Of a stretch of DNA of 64,000 nucleotides, positions 1 through 11,335 are shown one piece after another. The stretch comes from Coccinella septempunctata (lineage: Eukaryota > Arthropoda > Insecta > Coleoptera > Coccinellidae): NCBI RefSeq assembly GCF_907165205.1, contig NC_058192.1, positions 28,176,001 to 28,240,000 on the forward strand. Direction: 5' to 3'. The notes below the pieces were generated by a model. That model was not told the origin of the DNA. It did no database searches and saw only the letters and a program-made list of their open reading frames with translations. How positions within the stretch are numbered: position 1 is the stretch's first letter; every line of letters begins with the position of its first letter. The translations under genes and the position numbers were made by a program.

Positions 1-199
1 TGTATTTCCTAATGCACCCATTCCATTAATTTTGTTGGATGGCCATTTTAAATTTTGGAAAAAAAAGAGGAACTTGCGCTCCATCGTAAAAAAAAATCGA
101 TTCATTTTCATCGTTGGAGGTGGTTTTTCCGAGTACATTCTGATACATTCCCAACAAACACTGAAATCCAGTCACTGTACAAAAACTGTATTTCATTGC

Positions 200-700
200 T
201 TCAATTGACTGCAGTGACGGTAATGCAATAACTGCACCAAAAAAGACCGTATATGTCCCGGTGGACTGTGCAGTTACTATACAGTACAAACTGCATTTGA
301 CATACAGCCACAGCTGCACTTCAAAAACAGCGATGGTATTGCAATCACTGTACAGCAAGCTGCACTTCAAATGCAGCAGTGACGTGCTAAAACTGTACAG
401 CAAGTTGTACTTTAAATGCAGAAGTCACTATGCAAAGACTGTACAGTAAACTGCACTTTAAATGCAGTGGTCACTGTACAAAAACTGTACAGCAAGCTAC
501 ACTTCAAATGCAGCAGTTAAGTGCAAAAACTGTACAGCTAGCTGTATTTTATATGCAGTTTGGTCACTGTGCAAAAACTGTTCAGCAAGCTGTATTTTAT
601 ATACGATAGACACTGTGCTCAAACTGTACAGTAAGCTGCACTTTAAATGTAGCTGTCACTGTGTAAAAACTATATCGAAACTTGCAATTACGAAACAATA
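200..700. repeat. Degenerate minisatellite, unit about 47-49 bp
   Basis: About nine imperfect copies of a unit reading roughly ACTGTACAGCAAGCTGCACT, then TCAAATGCAGCAGTCACTGT and GCAAAA, run head to tail. Copies differ by substitutions and short indels. Both strands give short open frames here, but these follow the repeat period and are not treated as genes. No function is visible. Confidence 0.85.
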
Positions 701-1187
701 CTTTATGTAGAGAAGTTTCCTAGTTGTAAACAGAAAATCTATTCTGCAAATCGGAAATTTACAATTTCACTCTATATTTTGGCGGTGAATGCAGGGGTGA
801 GTTCACGCTATTTGAGGAATGACCTGCTCTTGAGGGTGATAGTAGGTTAATGAACCCTAGGAGTTACCTACGACAATCGCCGAAGCAGCGTAGTTCGTGC
901 CTGCTATAAACTCCGGTTACGTAGAGGATATAAGGGGTATTCGGATTCGGTGACATTGTAGTTTTGTATATGACACTGTATGTTTACAAATTTTGGAATG
1001 TATGGAACTAATGTAAATGAAGAATTTACTAACTGATTTCAATGTGCGTTGCTGGGTAATCAGCCTGTGAACACGGAGGTAGTGATTGAAACAGTTCCGA
1101 AGAAAATTCTGTATAAGAATATTATAAAGTGGAATTGTGAAACCGTCGGAGCAACGAAAAACAGTTGCGACATAACTAAGTGAGGTT
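701..1187 (+). other. Non-coding leader, probable retrotransposon UTR
   Basis: There is no gene here. The stretch near 990-1,015 (GGAATGTATGGAACTAATG) resembles 52,255-52,275 (GCAATGTATGGAACTGATT), which follows the stop codon of an RLE retrotransposon copy. It may be the 3' UTR of an upstream copy, followed from about 1,016 by the 5' leader of the copy whose frame opens at 1,188. This is inferred from weak similarity only. Confidence 0.35.
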
Positions 1188-1848
1188 ATGGCGACATCTC
1201 GGACGACATGGAAGCAAACCGAAATCGACGTACTTCTATCGATACTGGCAAGGAAAACAGGCCCAATACAAACTGAGGATCATAAGAGTATCCAGACACA
1301 GTTACCCCATCAGTCTTTGCCAGCAATCAAGAAAAAGTGCCTGGAACTAGAAACAACAAAGTTCATACAGTGAGGACAACAAAATAGACGCCGGAGGAGA
1401 TTGAAAGATTGAGATCGGAATACGCTAATCCAGGCGAAAGCCAAATTAACAAAAAAATCCAATATATAAAACTCCTTTTTCCAGGTCGAACAGAAAAAGC
1501 TCAGAGGCGTACCCGGAAGTCTACTACAGGAGGACACATAACGCGGTTGGCCACCCAAACAATGTAGAAAACCAGCAACCAACAGTGAGTTCGGGTGAAG
1601 TTGCAAGTGAAGGACTCCCAGAACCAGTACGGAGGGTCCCAGTTCGGAAATATCATCGGAAGTGAACGATGAGGAGAGGGAACAAGGGAATGAAGAACAA
1701 CCCAATATAAAAGAAAACAACCCGGAGTTAAGTCTGACGGAAGCCGAATACAACAAAATACTTGAGAAAGTAATTGAAAAGAAAAGACATAAAATAAAGA
1801 AATTCTATTGAAGAAAACTGTCTCAATGATAAACTATACTATAAATTA
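1188..1848 (+). pseudogene. RLE retrotransposon N-terminal region (Myb/SANT-like)
   Basis: The frame opens with ATGGCGACATCTCGGACG and encodes TWKQTEIDVLLSILARKTGP, followed by a Leu/Pro-rich helix ending KKCLEL. A leading Trp with spaced hydrophobic helices resembles the Myb/SANT-like DNA-binding part at the N terminus of RLE retrotransposons. The frame stops at 1,371 and continues only through frameshifts, ending where the TIR element enters near 1,850. Target DNA binding is inferred from the family and cannot be tested here. Confidence 0.5.
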
Positions 1849-1849
1849 T

Positions 1850-3048
1850 ATACTATAATATAATTTATTTTAGCAGTCGGTTGGCCATGAAATAAGTTTT
1901 TGTAACTAGAACGGAGTAAGGTTGGCACTCAGGAAATGTGGTTAATGTCATCGCCGTTGCCACAACTAATATCAATTTTTATTACGAAAATGCCGAAAGT
2001 GGTTGATAAAAGGGAAAGGGTTTCAGGAAATGCTATTTAGAATTCAGGTCCGCTCATTTAAATAGTTATACCCCGATATTTAAAAATCCACATACGTCAG
2101 AAGGTAGCGAACATATTCAATGTAAGAGAATTTATATAATGGTTCATCTGAATCTGAACGACATATTTCAGCTGAATATTTCCACAATCAGAAAGATTGG
2201 GAATGATTAGGATGACAAAGAATTTCCTTCCATTGGAAGACCCAAAAAAGTGGAGGCATTTGAGAATTTTATGTTTGCATGAATCAATGCGAAAAGTTTA
2301 CTACAGGATTTTCGATGAATGTCATCGTAGAATAAGTTCGCGAAAATTGATTTTTCTATTTCTCATTTGACTTGTCCTATATATTGTAAATGTCTTAAGG
2401 TACCAATAAATACCTAATTATTATTATTATATCAATGCACTAATATGCCACAAATACGCGCCAGTTTTTTTGCTAATTGTTTACTCATGTGAAATTTTTG
2501 TTCAAAGGTGAAGTTCATCTTGACTGAAACTTCCTTTAATTCCTTTTACTCATATTGATGCAAGACGATTCTTGTTGAAGAATTTAACAATATTGTAATT
2601 ATCTGTTAATTTCTTCGGGAAATACCCATTCCCAACCACTGCATCATATGCATTTCATCTTCGAGTTAATATTTTTGAAATCTACAACTGATATAACGTA
2701 TTCAAACTATAGCCAAAGAAGGTAACGAACATTAACTCTCGCAAGCTAGTGCATATTATGATATTATACTGATCTCTTGTATTTTCCATGCAAATAACTG
2801 GATTTGATATGCCTTCAATCAGTTTGTATAAACTTCAATTATGTTCGTCATATTTTCCGAAGAGATTCGACATTGTGATAAAATACGTAATAACAGAAGC
2901 TTTTACGTAGAACGGGCAACATAGCATTGATTCAAAACCAAAAAATGTTTTGACAAGCGTTCTAACCCCACATTATCGTACTATGCAGAGTGAAATGTGT
3001 CAAATTTCCATGGCCAACCGACCGCTAAAAAAAAAGTGAATGGAGTAT
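1850..3048 (+). mobile_element. 1.2-kb TIR transposon, copy A
   Basis: The ends are inverted: TTTTAGCAGTCGGTTGGCCA on the left and its near reverse complement at about 3,008-3,030. The longer TIR begins TATACTTCATTCACTTT, as seen best in copy B (45,315-46,522, opposite orientation). Inside, a relic frame encodes STIRKI, then DDKEFPSIGRPKKW, like the helix-turn-helix N terminus of Tc1/mariner-type transposases, but no catalytic domain remains. The flanks fit a TA duplication. Half copies lie in both arms of the giant palindrome. Confidence 0.7.
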
Positions 3049-4869
3049 ATATTTAAGGAAAGCGCATCCGCCATATTTTGCAGGAAGCTTCCAACCAAAT
3101 AAAACAGAGAAAAAAATGCAAGAAAGCAATATATTGTGCAGGGATCCTACTTAGGAGTACTCTAACCGGGGGGAAAAAAAGCCAACCCAAGTACAAATCG
3201 ACGGAATCCAAAATCATGAAATTGAAAGAACACAACAACAGGCCAATAAAATATTGAATTGGAGAGGGGGAAAATTTGGTGTGAGCCTTATCAACGAAGC
3301 GAGGCTAATGCGTGAATTGGGAATGAGGCCAAAAATATATCAGGGAAAATGAAGCTAATTGAAAAGCAGCTAGAGAGCCAGAAAAAAAGACATGAAATTA
3401 GTCAAGTGCGCCCCAAGTTCAAAGAGACACCATCAATCCAGACTATAAGGCAGGGAGAAAAGCCTACATGCCTACATGCTGCGGAGACTTGTATGCCAGA
3501 GAAAGCCGAACCTCACCGAGACCATGCTGGGACGAAATGCTGAAAAAGTACCAAAAAGCGACGGCAGGAAATACCTACAGTGATCAATTGAATGAAGCAG
3601 ACATAAAAAGAATGGTGGAAGAGAGCATCAAGAACAGCTCACCCTAAAAGGCCACTGGAGAGGGCTGTATCCCTAACTATATTTACAGGATACTTGACTC
3701 TGCAAGAAACTACCTAACAAAATTCGTGACTGATACACTGCAGATACCAACTACAAGAAAGAGGCAGTCGAGGTGAAGCCATCTTATTCTATAAGAAAGG
3801 GGACCAAGAATACCCATAAAATTACACACCAATTTTTCTATTGAATACAGATTATGAAATACTGACAGCCATAATAACATCCATCCTCAGATCCAATCTA
3901 CCAGACTGGGCTGTGCCTGCAGAACAATTGGCGAGAAAGAATATATGGGGAACAATCCAAGGATTATTGACGGATAAGTCAATAACCCAGAAGGCCCGCA
4001 TGAAGCGAGCAGTACATTATTCTGCATGGTATGATTTCCATAAAGCTTTCGACTCCATCAGCCACCGACAGCTTAAAAAGGTGATAGGCAAACTCCCATT
4101 ACATCGGAACATGAAGGATCTCCTGAGAACACTTATGAAGCAGTGGTCAATAAGAGTAAGAGTGGGGTAACAAAAGACCAAGCCGATCTATATAAAAAGA
4201 AGACTGTACCAGGGCGACTCAGCTTGTATAATCATGCACCTGAAAACCAACTAGAGAGTACAGAGGAACACTGCGGGAAGATTCCAGGTAGTAGCCTCTA
4301 TGGACGACATAAAATGCCACACTACAACCAAGAAAGGACTACAGACAATCACCCGCGAATTAGAACGAAGTGCAAAGGAATTGGGACTCCAACTGAACAC
4401 GGAGAAATGCGAAATGTACAGCAGAACGGATGAGCAAGATGAGGAAGGGGCGTTATTCTTACCAGAAGTGAGGAATGGCTATAAATACCTGGGGATAGAA
4501 CATCCCCAGAGAGATACAGCCAGGAACTATGAAACCATCAAAACAAAGGCGTTAGAGAGAACAAAGGAGATTTGTAAATCATCACTTAAGCCCGTTTTCA
4601 ACAGCGGAGAATTCTCTGGAGAATTCTCTACAAAATTCTCGCAAGAAAACGGCAGAGATTATTTTGTATAATGAAGAAATATCGTGCCTAAACAGGGAGG
4701 CAATGAATTTATCCGCATTATTATTTTGTATGTACAACTGAACAGAGAATTCTACGGAAAGTGCGTATGCAACGGTAAATAATTCACGGCGCATGAAATC
4801 TCGAGTAAATTTTCTAGAGAATTCTCGGCTGTTGCAAACGGGCTTCACAACCCCACAGAAGGCCCAACT
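3049..4869 (+). pseudogene. RLE retrotransposon reverse transcriptase, broken
   Basis: In order, the fragments encode a linker (KLIEKQLESQKKRHEISQV), the RT fingers (ILFYKKGDQ), the RT core block DFHKAFDSISHRQLKK and MKQWSIRVRVG near 4,020-4,170, the catalytic ASMDDIKC near 4,290-4,312, and the thumb (GLQLNTEKCEMYS, then NGYKYLGIEHPQRD). The MITE at 4,589-4,844 interrupts KSSL/TTPQKAQL, and the 22.4-kb element follows QKAQL. At least four frame changes and a missing QG-SPL block make it non-functional. The paired Asp of the active site survives. Confidence 0.8.
4589..4844. mobile_element. AGCCCGTTTGCAACAG MITE, copy 1
   Basis: The terminal inverted repeats are AGCCCGTTT(T/G)CAACAG on the left and CTGTTGCAAACGGGCT on the right. 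A 3-bp duplication TTA is seen on the left (4,586-4,588) and TCA on the right (4,845-4,847). Restoring TTA recreates an SSLTTPQ reading in the host RT, so the right copy is probably mutated. A 3-bp TWA duplication fits PIF-Harbinger. Internal GAGAATTCTC blocks form further short inverted repeats. A second copy (49,788-49,979) lacks about 60 internal bases. Confidence 0.85.
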
Positions 4870-4883
4870 CGGGGTAATCACTT

Positions 4884-5075
4884 CCGAAATCGATGTACTT
4901 CTGAAGGCCGAAATCCCGAAATCATCGTCGAAATCCCGGAATCATCATCCGAAATCCCGAAATCATCGTCGAAATCCCGAAATCCTCACCTAAATCTCGC
5001 AATCCACACCGAAATCCCGCAATCATCACCGAAATCCTCGCCGAAATCGCATTTCTCGCAATCAATAGAGTCTGC
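4884..5075. repeat. Left subterminal GAAATC repeat array
   Basis: About ten copies of a 10-16-bp unit built on CCGAAATCCCGAAATCATCG lie within 200 bp of the left end of the 22.4-kb element. A matching array in the same orientation sits at the right end (27,140-27,262). Subterminal repeats like these bind transposase in several DNA transposon families; that role is inferred here. Confidence 0.75.
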
Positions 5076-5854
5076 GCACTGACCTTTTCAGTCTCGTGCA
5101 TGCTGTCCATGCTCTACGTTTGCGTTGTATATTCATAGGTTACGTAACACTTTACCGCGATTTCTCTATTTCTTGAGTGGGTCAAGTGAAAATAATAATT
5201 AGGAAAAGTGTGAACTGGTGTGCACTATTTATGAAGTACGTACATATTTACTATTTAGTATTTCCAATCATTCTATTGAATAGAACTAATGGATCAATTT
5301 TTTGTCGGTATTGAAAATGAGTGATGGATATTAACAAATACGAATTATCATCAATGCGAAAAAAAAAATGTTGTACTCAAATAAGTGTAATATAGGTATT
5401 TCCATACTTATATACAGGGTGTCTAAAACTTCAGGAACAAGATTTTCGGCTTATATTTTTCATGTCAAAATAAGTCGCAATACTTCGTTAACGATATACT
5501 GAGAGTTAAAAATGTTATTCAGTTTTGAATGATTTTGAAAATATTAAGATCCCCAGAATGCGTTTTACGAGGCGTCGATTTGCGTCATCTAGTTTGCCGA
5601 GTGATTTCGAAAATGTACAGGGAGATAACATTTCATTTAATTATTTCGGTCTGTGATCTAAATAACCAGATTTCTTAAATATAACCTGAAAAATAAGAAA
5701 CCCAACGATACTTGATATTTAATGAAACAATATGTATATCCGCAACGAAGTATTTGCGGATACAAAAACATTGACCTTCAAAGAAATTCATTATAATGTT
5801 TACAAGAGGTGATTGAAAAAAGATAACTTACATAATTATTTCAGAAAATAAAAA
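5076..5854 (+). other. 5' non-coding region of the 22.4-kb transposon
   Basis: No ORF of note. A TATACAGGGTGTCTAAAACT stretch at 5,412-5,431 looks like one end of a Tc1/mariner-type MITE whose partner end I could not find. The rest should contain the promoter of the gene at 5,855, but I see no clear TATA box at a convincing distance. Confidence 0.4.
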
Positions 5855-6819
5855 ATGGAAGACACAGAGCTGAGCAAAATTTTGGAAAGAATAGGTCAAG
5901 AAGAATTTCAGTTACCAATTTGCGTTTCAAAACTTTTGAATTATGCCGGCTACAACAATGTTCCTGCGTTAGCGTCATTAACCGAAGAAGATTTCAAAGA
6001 AATAGAACTATTTGCAAAAAATACATTGGACAAAATATTGAAGGAAGATGAAAAAAAAGAAATTTTCGGAATATTTTCAGGAAACATGGAACTGTTTAGA
6101 ATACAACCAGGACATAAAAAACTTTTACAAATTTTATCAGTGCATTGCAAAAAATATTTACAGGGAAAAAAACAGCCTAAGAAAAACAATGGTTGGAACA
6201 ACGTACCATAACTGACCGAAAACTAATAGACGACTGTTTACGTAAATTGGAAAATTTACAAGTGGAGATTCAAATGAATTGTGCTCTTATTCATTGCATC
6301 ATGTGTCCATTTGTTCGTAGAGCATATTCCGTTTCAGACAGAGGAACGAAAAAATGGGTATTGTCAAATGTAAATCGACATTTCAAAACTCATTTTACCC
6401 CTCCAAAAAACAAAAAAGGAGTAAGCTCTTTAATCGGACAAAATCTTGTTAATAATTCAAAACCTGAAAGAACAATCCTCGATTTTCTAAGAAAAACAAA
6501 CGTGAATGAGAATAGTTCTGCAACTTCACTCCACGAAGATAATAATCACCGGAATAAAGCTCTGGCCGAGGATTTGACTGAAAAAATTAAAATACACCAG
6601 AACATTGTATTTCATCCTAACAAAGTACCATCTAAGTCGGAGAGAGTTATCACTAAACGTCATGAATTTTATTCTCTTTGCAGTAGAATTGAAGAACATC
6701 TCAGCCAAAATGAAAGTTCCACTGGAAACCTTTTTTTATCGGCCATAAATATCGTTAATGATTGTGTGACAAAGAAATCTGAGAAACCAGAGAACTTTTT
6801 TCAAATGTTGAGTTATGCA
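5855..6819 (+). pseudogene. Unassigned transposase, N-terminal half
   Basis: ATG at 5,855 starts MEDTELSKILERIGQEEF. Residues about 20-60 (KLLNYAGYNNVPALASLTEE) look like a small helical or helix-hairpin-helix module. A one-base frameshift near 6,180-6,195 passes to the next frame (QRTITDRKLIDD). That frame holds a C-x2-C ... H-x3-H finger (HCIMCP, then NRHFKTH; about 6,287-6,390), of BED or C2H2 type, and a charged linker. The reading is cut at FFQMLSYA by the palindromic element at 6,820; the 'tail' up to the TAG at 6,865-6,867 is palindrome sequence. The frame resumes at 23,308. Confidence 0.7.
6812..6819. repeat. Target-site duplication, left copy (GTTATGCA)
   Basis: GTTATGCA here is repeated exactly at 23,300-23,307, on the outer side of the two ends of the giant palindrome. 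The reading frame on the left is AGT TAT GCA and on the right GGT TAT GCA GCT, so one copy left after removal keeps the transposase in frame. Confidence 0.85.
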
Positions 6820-6870
6820 CATAGAAATCATATTACATATTATTACTCTAGAATGTTAATCCAGTAGTGA

Positions 6871-7570
6871 AGCCGGGTCCAGACTATGTAACAAAACATT
6901 TTGTCAACAAAGTTATACCACAAATGTGTAATACAACTTTGTTATATAACTTGTTATAAAATAGCAGAGACATCCAGACTATGTAACAAAATGAAACTAA
7001 ACAAAAGTGCTCATATGGAAGCAGTGGCATCTGTAGTATTGAAAATGGCCTCGAACGTAGAGGATGTCATTTTGGCAGCAACAGCTTGCGTGATTTTATG
7101 TAGACGAGTGAAATCTCATCGTTGAGAGCTAGAGGAACATTATAGTGGAACAACTCTTTCGAAGGATCTAGCAATGGATGACATAGACCCATTGACAGGG
7201 GACATTAAATGTGATGGTAGTTTTAAAAATTTCCTAAGGATGACTGATTTCGAATACCTAAAAACTCAAATCGGCCAGAAAATAGGCAAAAAAAACACGA
7301 CACTACAAGATGCAATACCTGTTAAAGAAAGATTGACGCTGCAGTAAATATTTAATAACAAAAGTGTGGACAAGTTGCGGCATGTTTTATAACAAAGTTA
7401 TATTAGTTTCTTTGATCTTTACCGACACCCAACGGAAAACATAAAATTTGCTATATAGCAAGAAAAATGTTGTATAACATTGTGTTATATAACTTTTTCA
7501 ATTGAATTTCTCTAACAAGTCATATAACTTTGCTATATAACCTGTTTTGTTACATAGTCTGGACCCGGCT
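6871..7570 (+). mobile_element. PIF-Harbinger element, 700 bp, left arm only
   Basis: Perfect 28-bp TIRs begin AGCCGGGTCCAGACTATGTA. The flanks are TGA (6,868-6,870) and TAA (7,571-7,573); the empty site in the right arm (reverse strand, about 23,240) reads TAA, so the TSD is TAA with one mutated copy. The interior encodes a relic of the HARBI1-type N terminus: VILAATACVILCRR, a stop at 7,123-7,125, then FKNFLRMTDFEYLKTQIG and TLQDAIPVKERLTLQ before a stop. It lacks the DDE domain. Its presence in one arm only dates it after the inverted duplication. Confidence 0.85.
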
Positions 7571-7573
7571 TAA

Positions 7574-7887
7574 GAAATGCGGCGAAAAATTGACAGTGGT
7601 CGTTAATACGAATGCGCATCATTAGTTTATTTTCTAGTAGAACGTTGCCGAGTTTCTGAATATTCTGTCGATCGAATCTTATGAAGAGGGGGCAATTCAT
7701 GTAACGAAGGTATGTCGGACAACAACGCGTTTTCTTTCAGTCATTTGATTTTTCACTGTTGCACGATCTGCTCAGAGGTAAGAAGTTTTAAGTCACATTT
7801 TCGATTAGATGAACAGGTAGCTAAGTATTGAGTGCATATTATAAACTCCGTGCAACAATTTTGAAATATCCTGATCTGGTGCAATAC

Positions 7888-7889
<2 letters not shown>
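7574..7889. other. Left outer arm segment
   Basis: The first 75 bases continue the shared TIR (mirror of about 23,175-23,240). From about 7,650 to 7,795 the sequence differs from the right arm, where a different stretch of about 400 bp (22,765-23,175) lies between the same flanks. From GATTAGATGAACAGGTAGCT the arms match again. No gene is seen. Confidence 0.6.

Positions 7890-7944
<55 letters not shown>
7890..7944. repeat. (TA)n microsatellite, left arm
   Basis: About 27 TA units, with TGCAATACTAC immediately outside. The same flank, reversed (GTAGTATTGCA), adjoins the right-arm tract and also lies at the palindrome centre. Confidence 0.95.
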
Positions 7945-7948
<4 letters not shown>

Positions 7949-7954
7949 TAAAGT

Positions 7955-8345
7955 GTTAATATCACCTCCAAAATAGTGACTCGTTTAACGCTCTCACCTC
8001 ATATATATCGCTGTCACCTCCGAAATCGGAGGTGACAACGTTTTGCCTTGTTTTTCAGTTTGTTAGATTCAGGAGGCTTCAGGGACCAACATATCAAAAA
8101 ATCGTTTTGAGGTCACAACGCACCCCGTTTATGTACTGAACAATCTTTTAGTTCGAGTGTATATCACTGGCGCTAGTGTGCTGAGCTGTATATCGAAGAA
8201 TTGCTGTGGGGGACTCTTTGCTCGTTAGCACCTCCGAAAATGGCAACGTTGTACTTTGCAAGCAGATGTAGACAGGCGGAATATCAGTATACGGAGGAAT
8301 TAAGTAAAGAGAGGCGCAGCGCGCTATCTCCTCCATAATTGCAAT
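7955..8345. repeat. Cluster of CACCTCC / GGAGGTG motifs, left arm outer part
   Basis: CACCTCC or its complement occurs near 7,963, 7,995 (CACCTCA), 8,015, 8,028 and 8,229. At 8,013-8,036 two copies form a perfect 11-bp hairpin (GTCACCTCCGA, a 2-base spacer, then its complement). CAACGTTG or close variants recur next to them. A second cluster lies near the centre (14,450-14,670), and both are mirrored in the right arm. They could be protein-binding sites of the element; this is inference. Confidence 0.6.
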
Positions 8346-8769
8346 CCAGGCGGCATATCTCAACGATTTTTTATCGCATTTATCTGTAGGGGAAAGAATC
8401 ACGTGAAAGAAAACCAATCTTGGCTCTCTCGAATGGAATTATGACTGTTTATAATTCATCGTGTGTATCTATGCATCCGTTGAACTTCTTTCATCTCAAG
8501 CTAAATATTCAGATGTAAATGGTGATGAATATTCAAGGACAATGAGCCATTCCGAAAATTTTCATTTCAGAATCAAGAGAAAAAATGCTACAAATTTTAC
8601 AATATCACAGAAATGAACAACGTCGGCTAAACCGAATGTTGGACATTGTTGTGTTATTTCAAATGGAACGCTCTATATATTTTTCTTAAATCGGATTGCT
8701 CAATGATTTTGAGGAATCCTTTGCTCAGAAACATCTGTTTTTTTATCGATTATGTTTAATTATTGGATT

Positions 8770-10173
8770 TTCCCGAAAATTTGAAAAGCTTGTACCATCT
8801 CTCTGGTTTAAAATACTAGAACTAGCAATCTGCACTCAACTAGTAGAATACCTTGTAAAAGAAAAGATCCTTTTACCCACACAACATGGTTATGTAAGAG
8901 GTAGATCAACTCAGACAGCAGTGTTTGAGTTCATTTCAGGAATCCTTAATGCCTTGGAGGATTCTAATATAACAGTGGGTCTAATGCTGGATCTATCAAA
9001 GGCATTCGATACTCTGTCCCACGACCTTATTCTTTATAAACTTTCTGCATATGGCATAAACAAGCTAGACTGGTTTCAATCATATTTAGCAAACCGCAGG
9101 CAGAGAGTGGTGATCTCTCAGAACGGAAAAACAACAGTTTCGGAAGAAGAACTCACAGAGTTCCGCAGGGTAGCATATTGGGCCCTATCATTTTCATCAT
9201 TTTTCTAAATGACCTAAGTACCATATTCGATGAAACCATGGTTAGGACAGTGAATTATGCAGATGACACAAACTTCACTGTATTGGCCAAGCACGATTTA
9301 GAGTTGAGTTTACCATTTCACACTCAACTCTAACTCTAAATCGTGCTAGCCAGTGGTTTGAAGCAAACGGTTTGTGCATGAATTCTGAAAAAACAAGTGC
9401 CATCCTATTCAGGACAGCTCATTCCGGTCCCCAAGTGCCTACCAGCATTTCACTGTCTAACTCCACATTAGAACTGACTAAATCTTGTCGCTTCCTAGGC
9501 CTCACTATTGAGGTAACCCTTGATTGGGGAGAGCACATTTCCAACCTTTGCAATCAACTGGGTATCATCTGCTACACTTTGGGAGTCCTCAATAAATATC
9601 TGGACATAACCTCACTAAGAACAATATACCAGGCAGTGTTTAGGTATGGCATCATGTTCTATGGTAGTTCATACAACCTACATAGAGTGCTGAAAATGAA
9701 GAAGAGAGCCTTCAGAATGATCTGGAGGATGAGGAGGACGGAATCATGCAGGGGAGTCTTCAGAAGGAATGGTCTTTTGACTGCTCCTGCTGTACACATC
9801 CAAGAAAGCCTGATATTTACATTCAAGAACTAGCACTACTTCGAAGAGAAAACAGTAAGTAATTACAATACGAGGACAACTGCATTAAAATATCCAAGAC
9901 ACAGATTAAGCCTCACTGAAAAGGGACCTGAATATAGATGTATTCGTTATTACAATAAGATAGCTCACAAACTAAGAGGAGAATGGACTCTACAACCGTT
10001 CAAGAAATTCATCTTCAAACTCCTACTTGAAATCGAACCCTACAGTTTGGAAGACTTTATGGAACACAGACTATAAAGCAGAAAATGACCCTGTTTCACT
10101 TCAAGTGTTCAATGTCATGTGTACACTTTACCTGAAATAAAGCACATTATTTATTTATTTATTTATTTATTTA
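8770..10173 (+). pseudogene. 5'-truncated non-LTR reverse transcriptase, left arm
   Basis: Begins within the RT fingers (KILELAICTQLVEYLVKEKI) and contains GRSTQTAVFEF, the catalytic block LMLDLSKAFDTLSHDLI, a damaged QGSILGP block, YADDTNF near 9,255-9,275, and thumb and C-terminal regions (SCRFLGLTIEVTLDWGEHIS) to about 10,075. A polyadenylation-like AATAAA and a (TTTA)n tail (10,146-10,173) mark the 3' end. It belongs to the CR1/Jockey group of APE-type elements; the clade is not resolved. Frameshifts near 9,170, 9,300 and 9,830 disable it. The same copy, truncated at the same place, is at 20,358-21,765, so it was present before the inverted duplication. Confidence 0.85.
9291..9351. repeat. 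Local hairpin inside the RT relic
   Basis: AGCACGATTTAGAGTTGAGT is followed after about 13 bases by the inverted ACTCAACTCTAA, an extra CTCTAA, then ATCGTGCT. It lies just after the YADD block and has replaced normal coding sequence. The right arm has the mirror version (about 21,191-21,248). Confidence 0.75.
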
Positions 10174-11215
10174 AATTTTTTAGTGATGTATCATAAAGAA
10201 AATTACAAATTATATCGAAACAAGTAAGGTTTCATGAAGAATTATCCAAAACAGATTTGCATTTTTCGATAGATCATACAGGATGTAAGGAAAAAAATAA
10301 ACAAAATTGAAGTCTTTTGAAGGCCTCGAGTCAACATATTTTGAAATTGCAACCATATTTTTGTCAAGACATGATGAATCTACAAAATGAAGGTAATAAT
10401 ATAGATACATACTCGGATACATATGATTGATTGGTAATTCCCAAAAGCTATGATGAACAGCGGACACTATGATGGACGCATGATGAAAGGAGAAAGACAA
10501 AAGTTAATTTAAGTATTTTCGCATGAAGTTTTATTATTCAAAATAAATGATGATTCTTATAATTAACAAATCAGGTGCAATTAAAATTTTTGTTTTGGTC
10601 TTCGAAAATAACACATATTGATTAAACTTCTACTATCCAAAATGAATAGGTACATAGATAAAATGTATCTATATACAGGATATCTGTAAACAAATGCGAA
10701 GGACTAAGGGAGATGATTCCTTAATGAAAATAAGCGGGGCTAGTTCCTATAATTTTTTTTCCATATAGACAGCACTTCCAAGATGCAGCCTTGGAAGGCG
10801 ATGACGAGTCTACAGTTTTTAATTTTTTTTACAGGTTCTTAAAAACACTGAGTCATAAAACTATACATATTATGAAGCACTGAGTAGATTGGTACCAGTT
10901 TCAACTTCGGCAAGCTCGCAGTTTAGGCGGTAACTTGCTATCGATTTTTTTAATGTGCCTCTCCCTTATATTCAAAAATTTCTGTGAAAATGTTGAAATT
11001 TGAGTTATTATGCTATTGTCATAGAAGTATACGAAACTATCAGGTCGGGGGATCCAAGGTTTCGGGTCGATTCACATGAAAAAAAAAACATAATAAAATG
11101 AATTTCGTGAATACCGAGGCTGAAAACCACTATTCTCCGCTATAAAAATTTAATATTATTCCAATAATATACCGAGTTAATTTAATGCTACGTTGCTATT
11201 ACTATAAGGCCCGGT
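10174..11215. other. Left arm, no recognised gene
   Basis: Unique-looking arm sequence between the RT tail and the small MITE. A 96-codon minus-strand frame (10,210-10,500) is preserved in the other arm, but near-identity of the arms explains this. It resembles no family I know, so I do not call it a gene. Confidence 0.5.
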
Positions 11216-11335
11216 TGTTCAGTTCAGGATAAGGCCGAGATTTAAGATGATCCTAGATTAACCTGACAGAACTGAACTGAAATGTCAAAATCAATTTAGG
11301 ATAAACTTTAATCCCGAACTGAACAACTGGGCCTA
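11216..11335. mobile_element. 120-bp MITE, left arm
   Basis: The inverted ends are GGCCCGGTTGTTCAGTTC and GAACTGAACAACTGGGCC, about 18 bp with one mismatch, around a short AT-rich core that is itself partly palindromic. The mirrored copy is at 19,205-19,334. It has no coding capacity. Confidence 0.85.

Noticed and set aside
1310..1756. 148-codon minus-strand frame
   Set aside because: Antisense shadow of the RLE retrotransposon N-terminal region; composition offers no domain.
4884..5075. Possible CRISPR-like array
   Set aside because: Unit is too short and variable, there are no spacers, and the genome is eukaryotic; it is a subterminal repeat array.
7753..7971. ORF with (IY)n tract, and 22,566-22,865
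   Set aside because: Translation of the (TA)n microsatellite.
10210..10500. 96-codon frame repeated at 20,032-20,322
   Set aside because: Same reasoning: a mirrored duplicate, no recognisable domain, low-complexity codon use.
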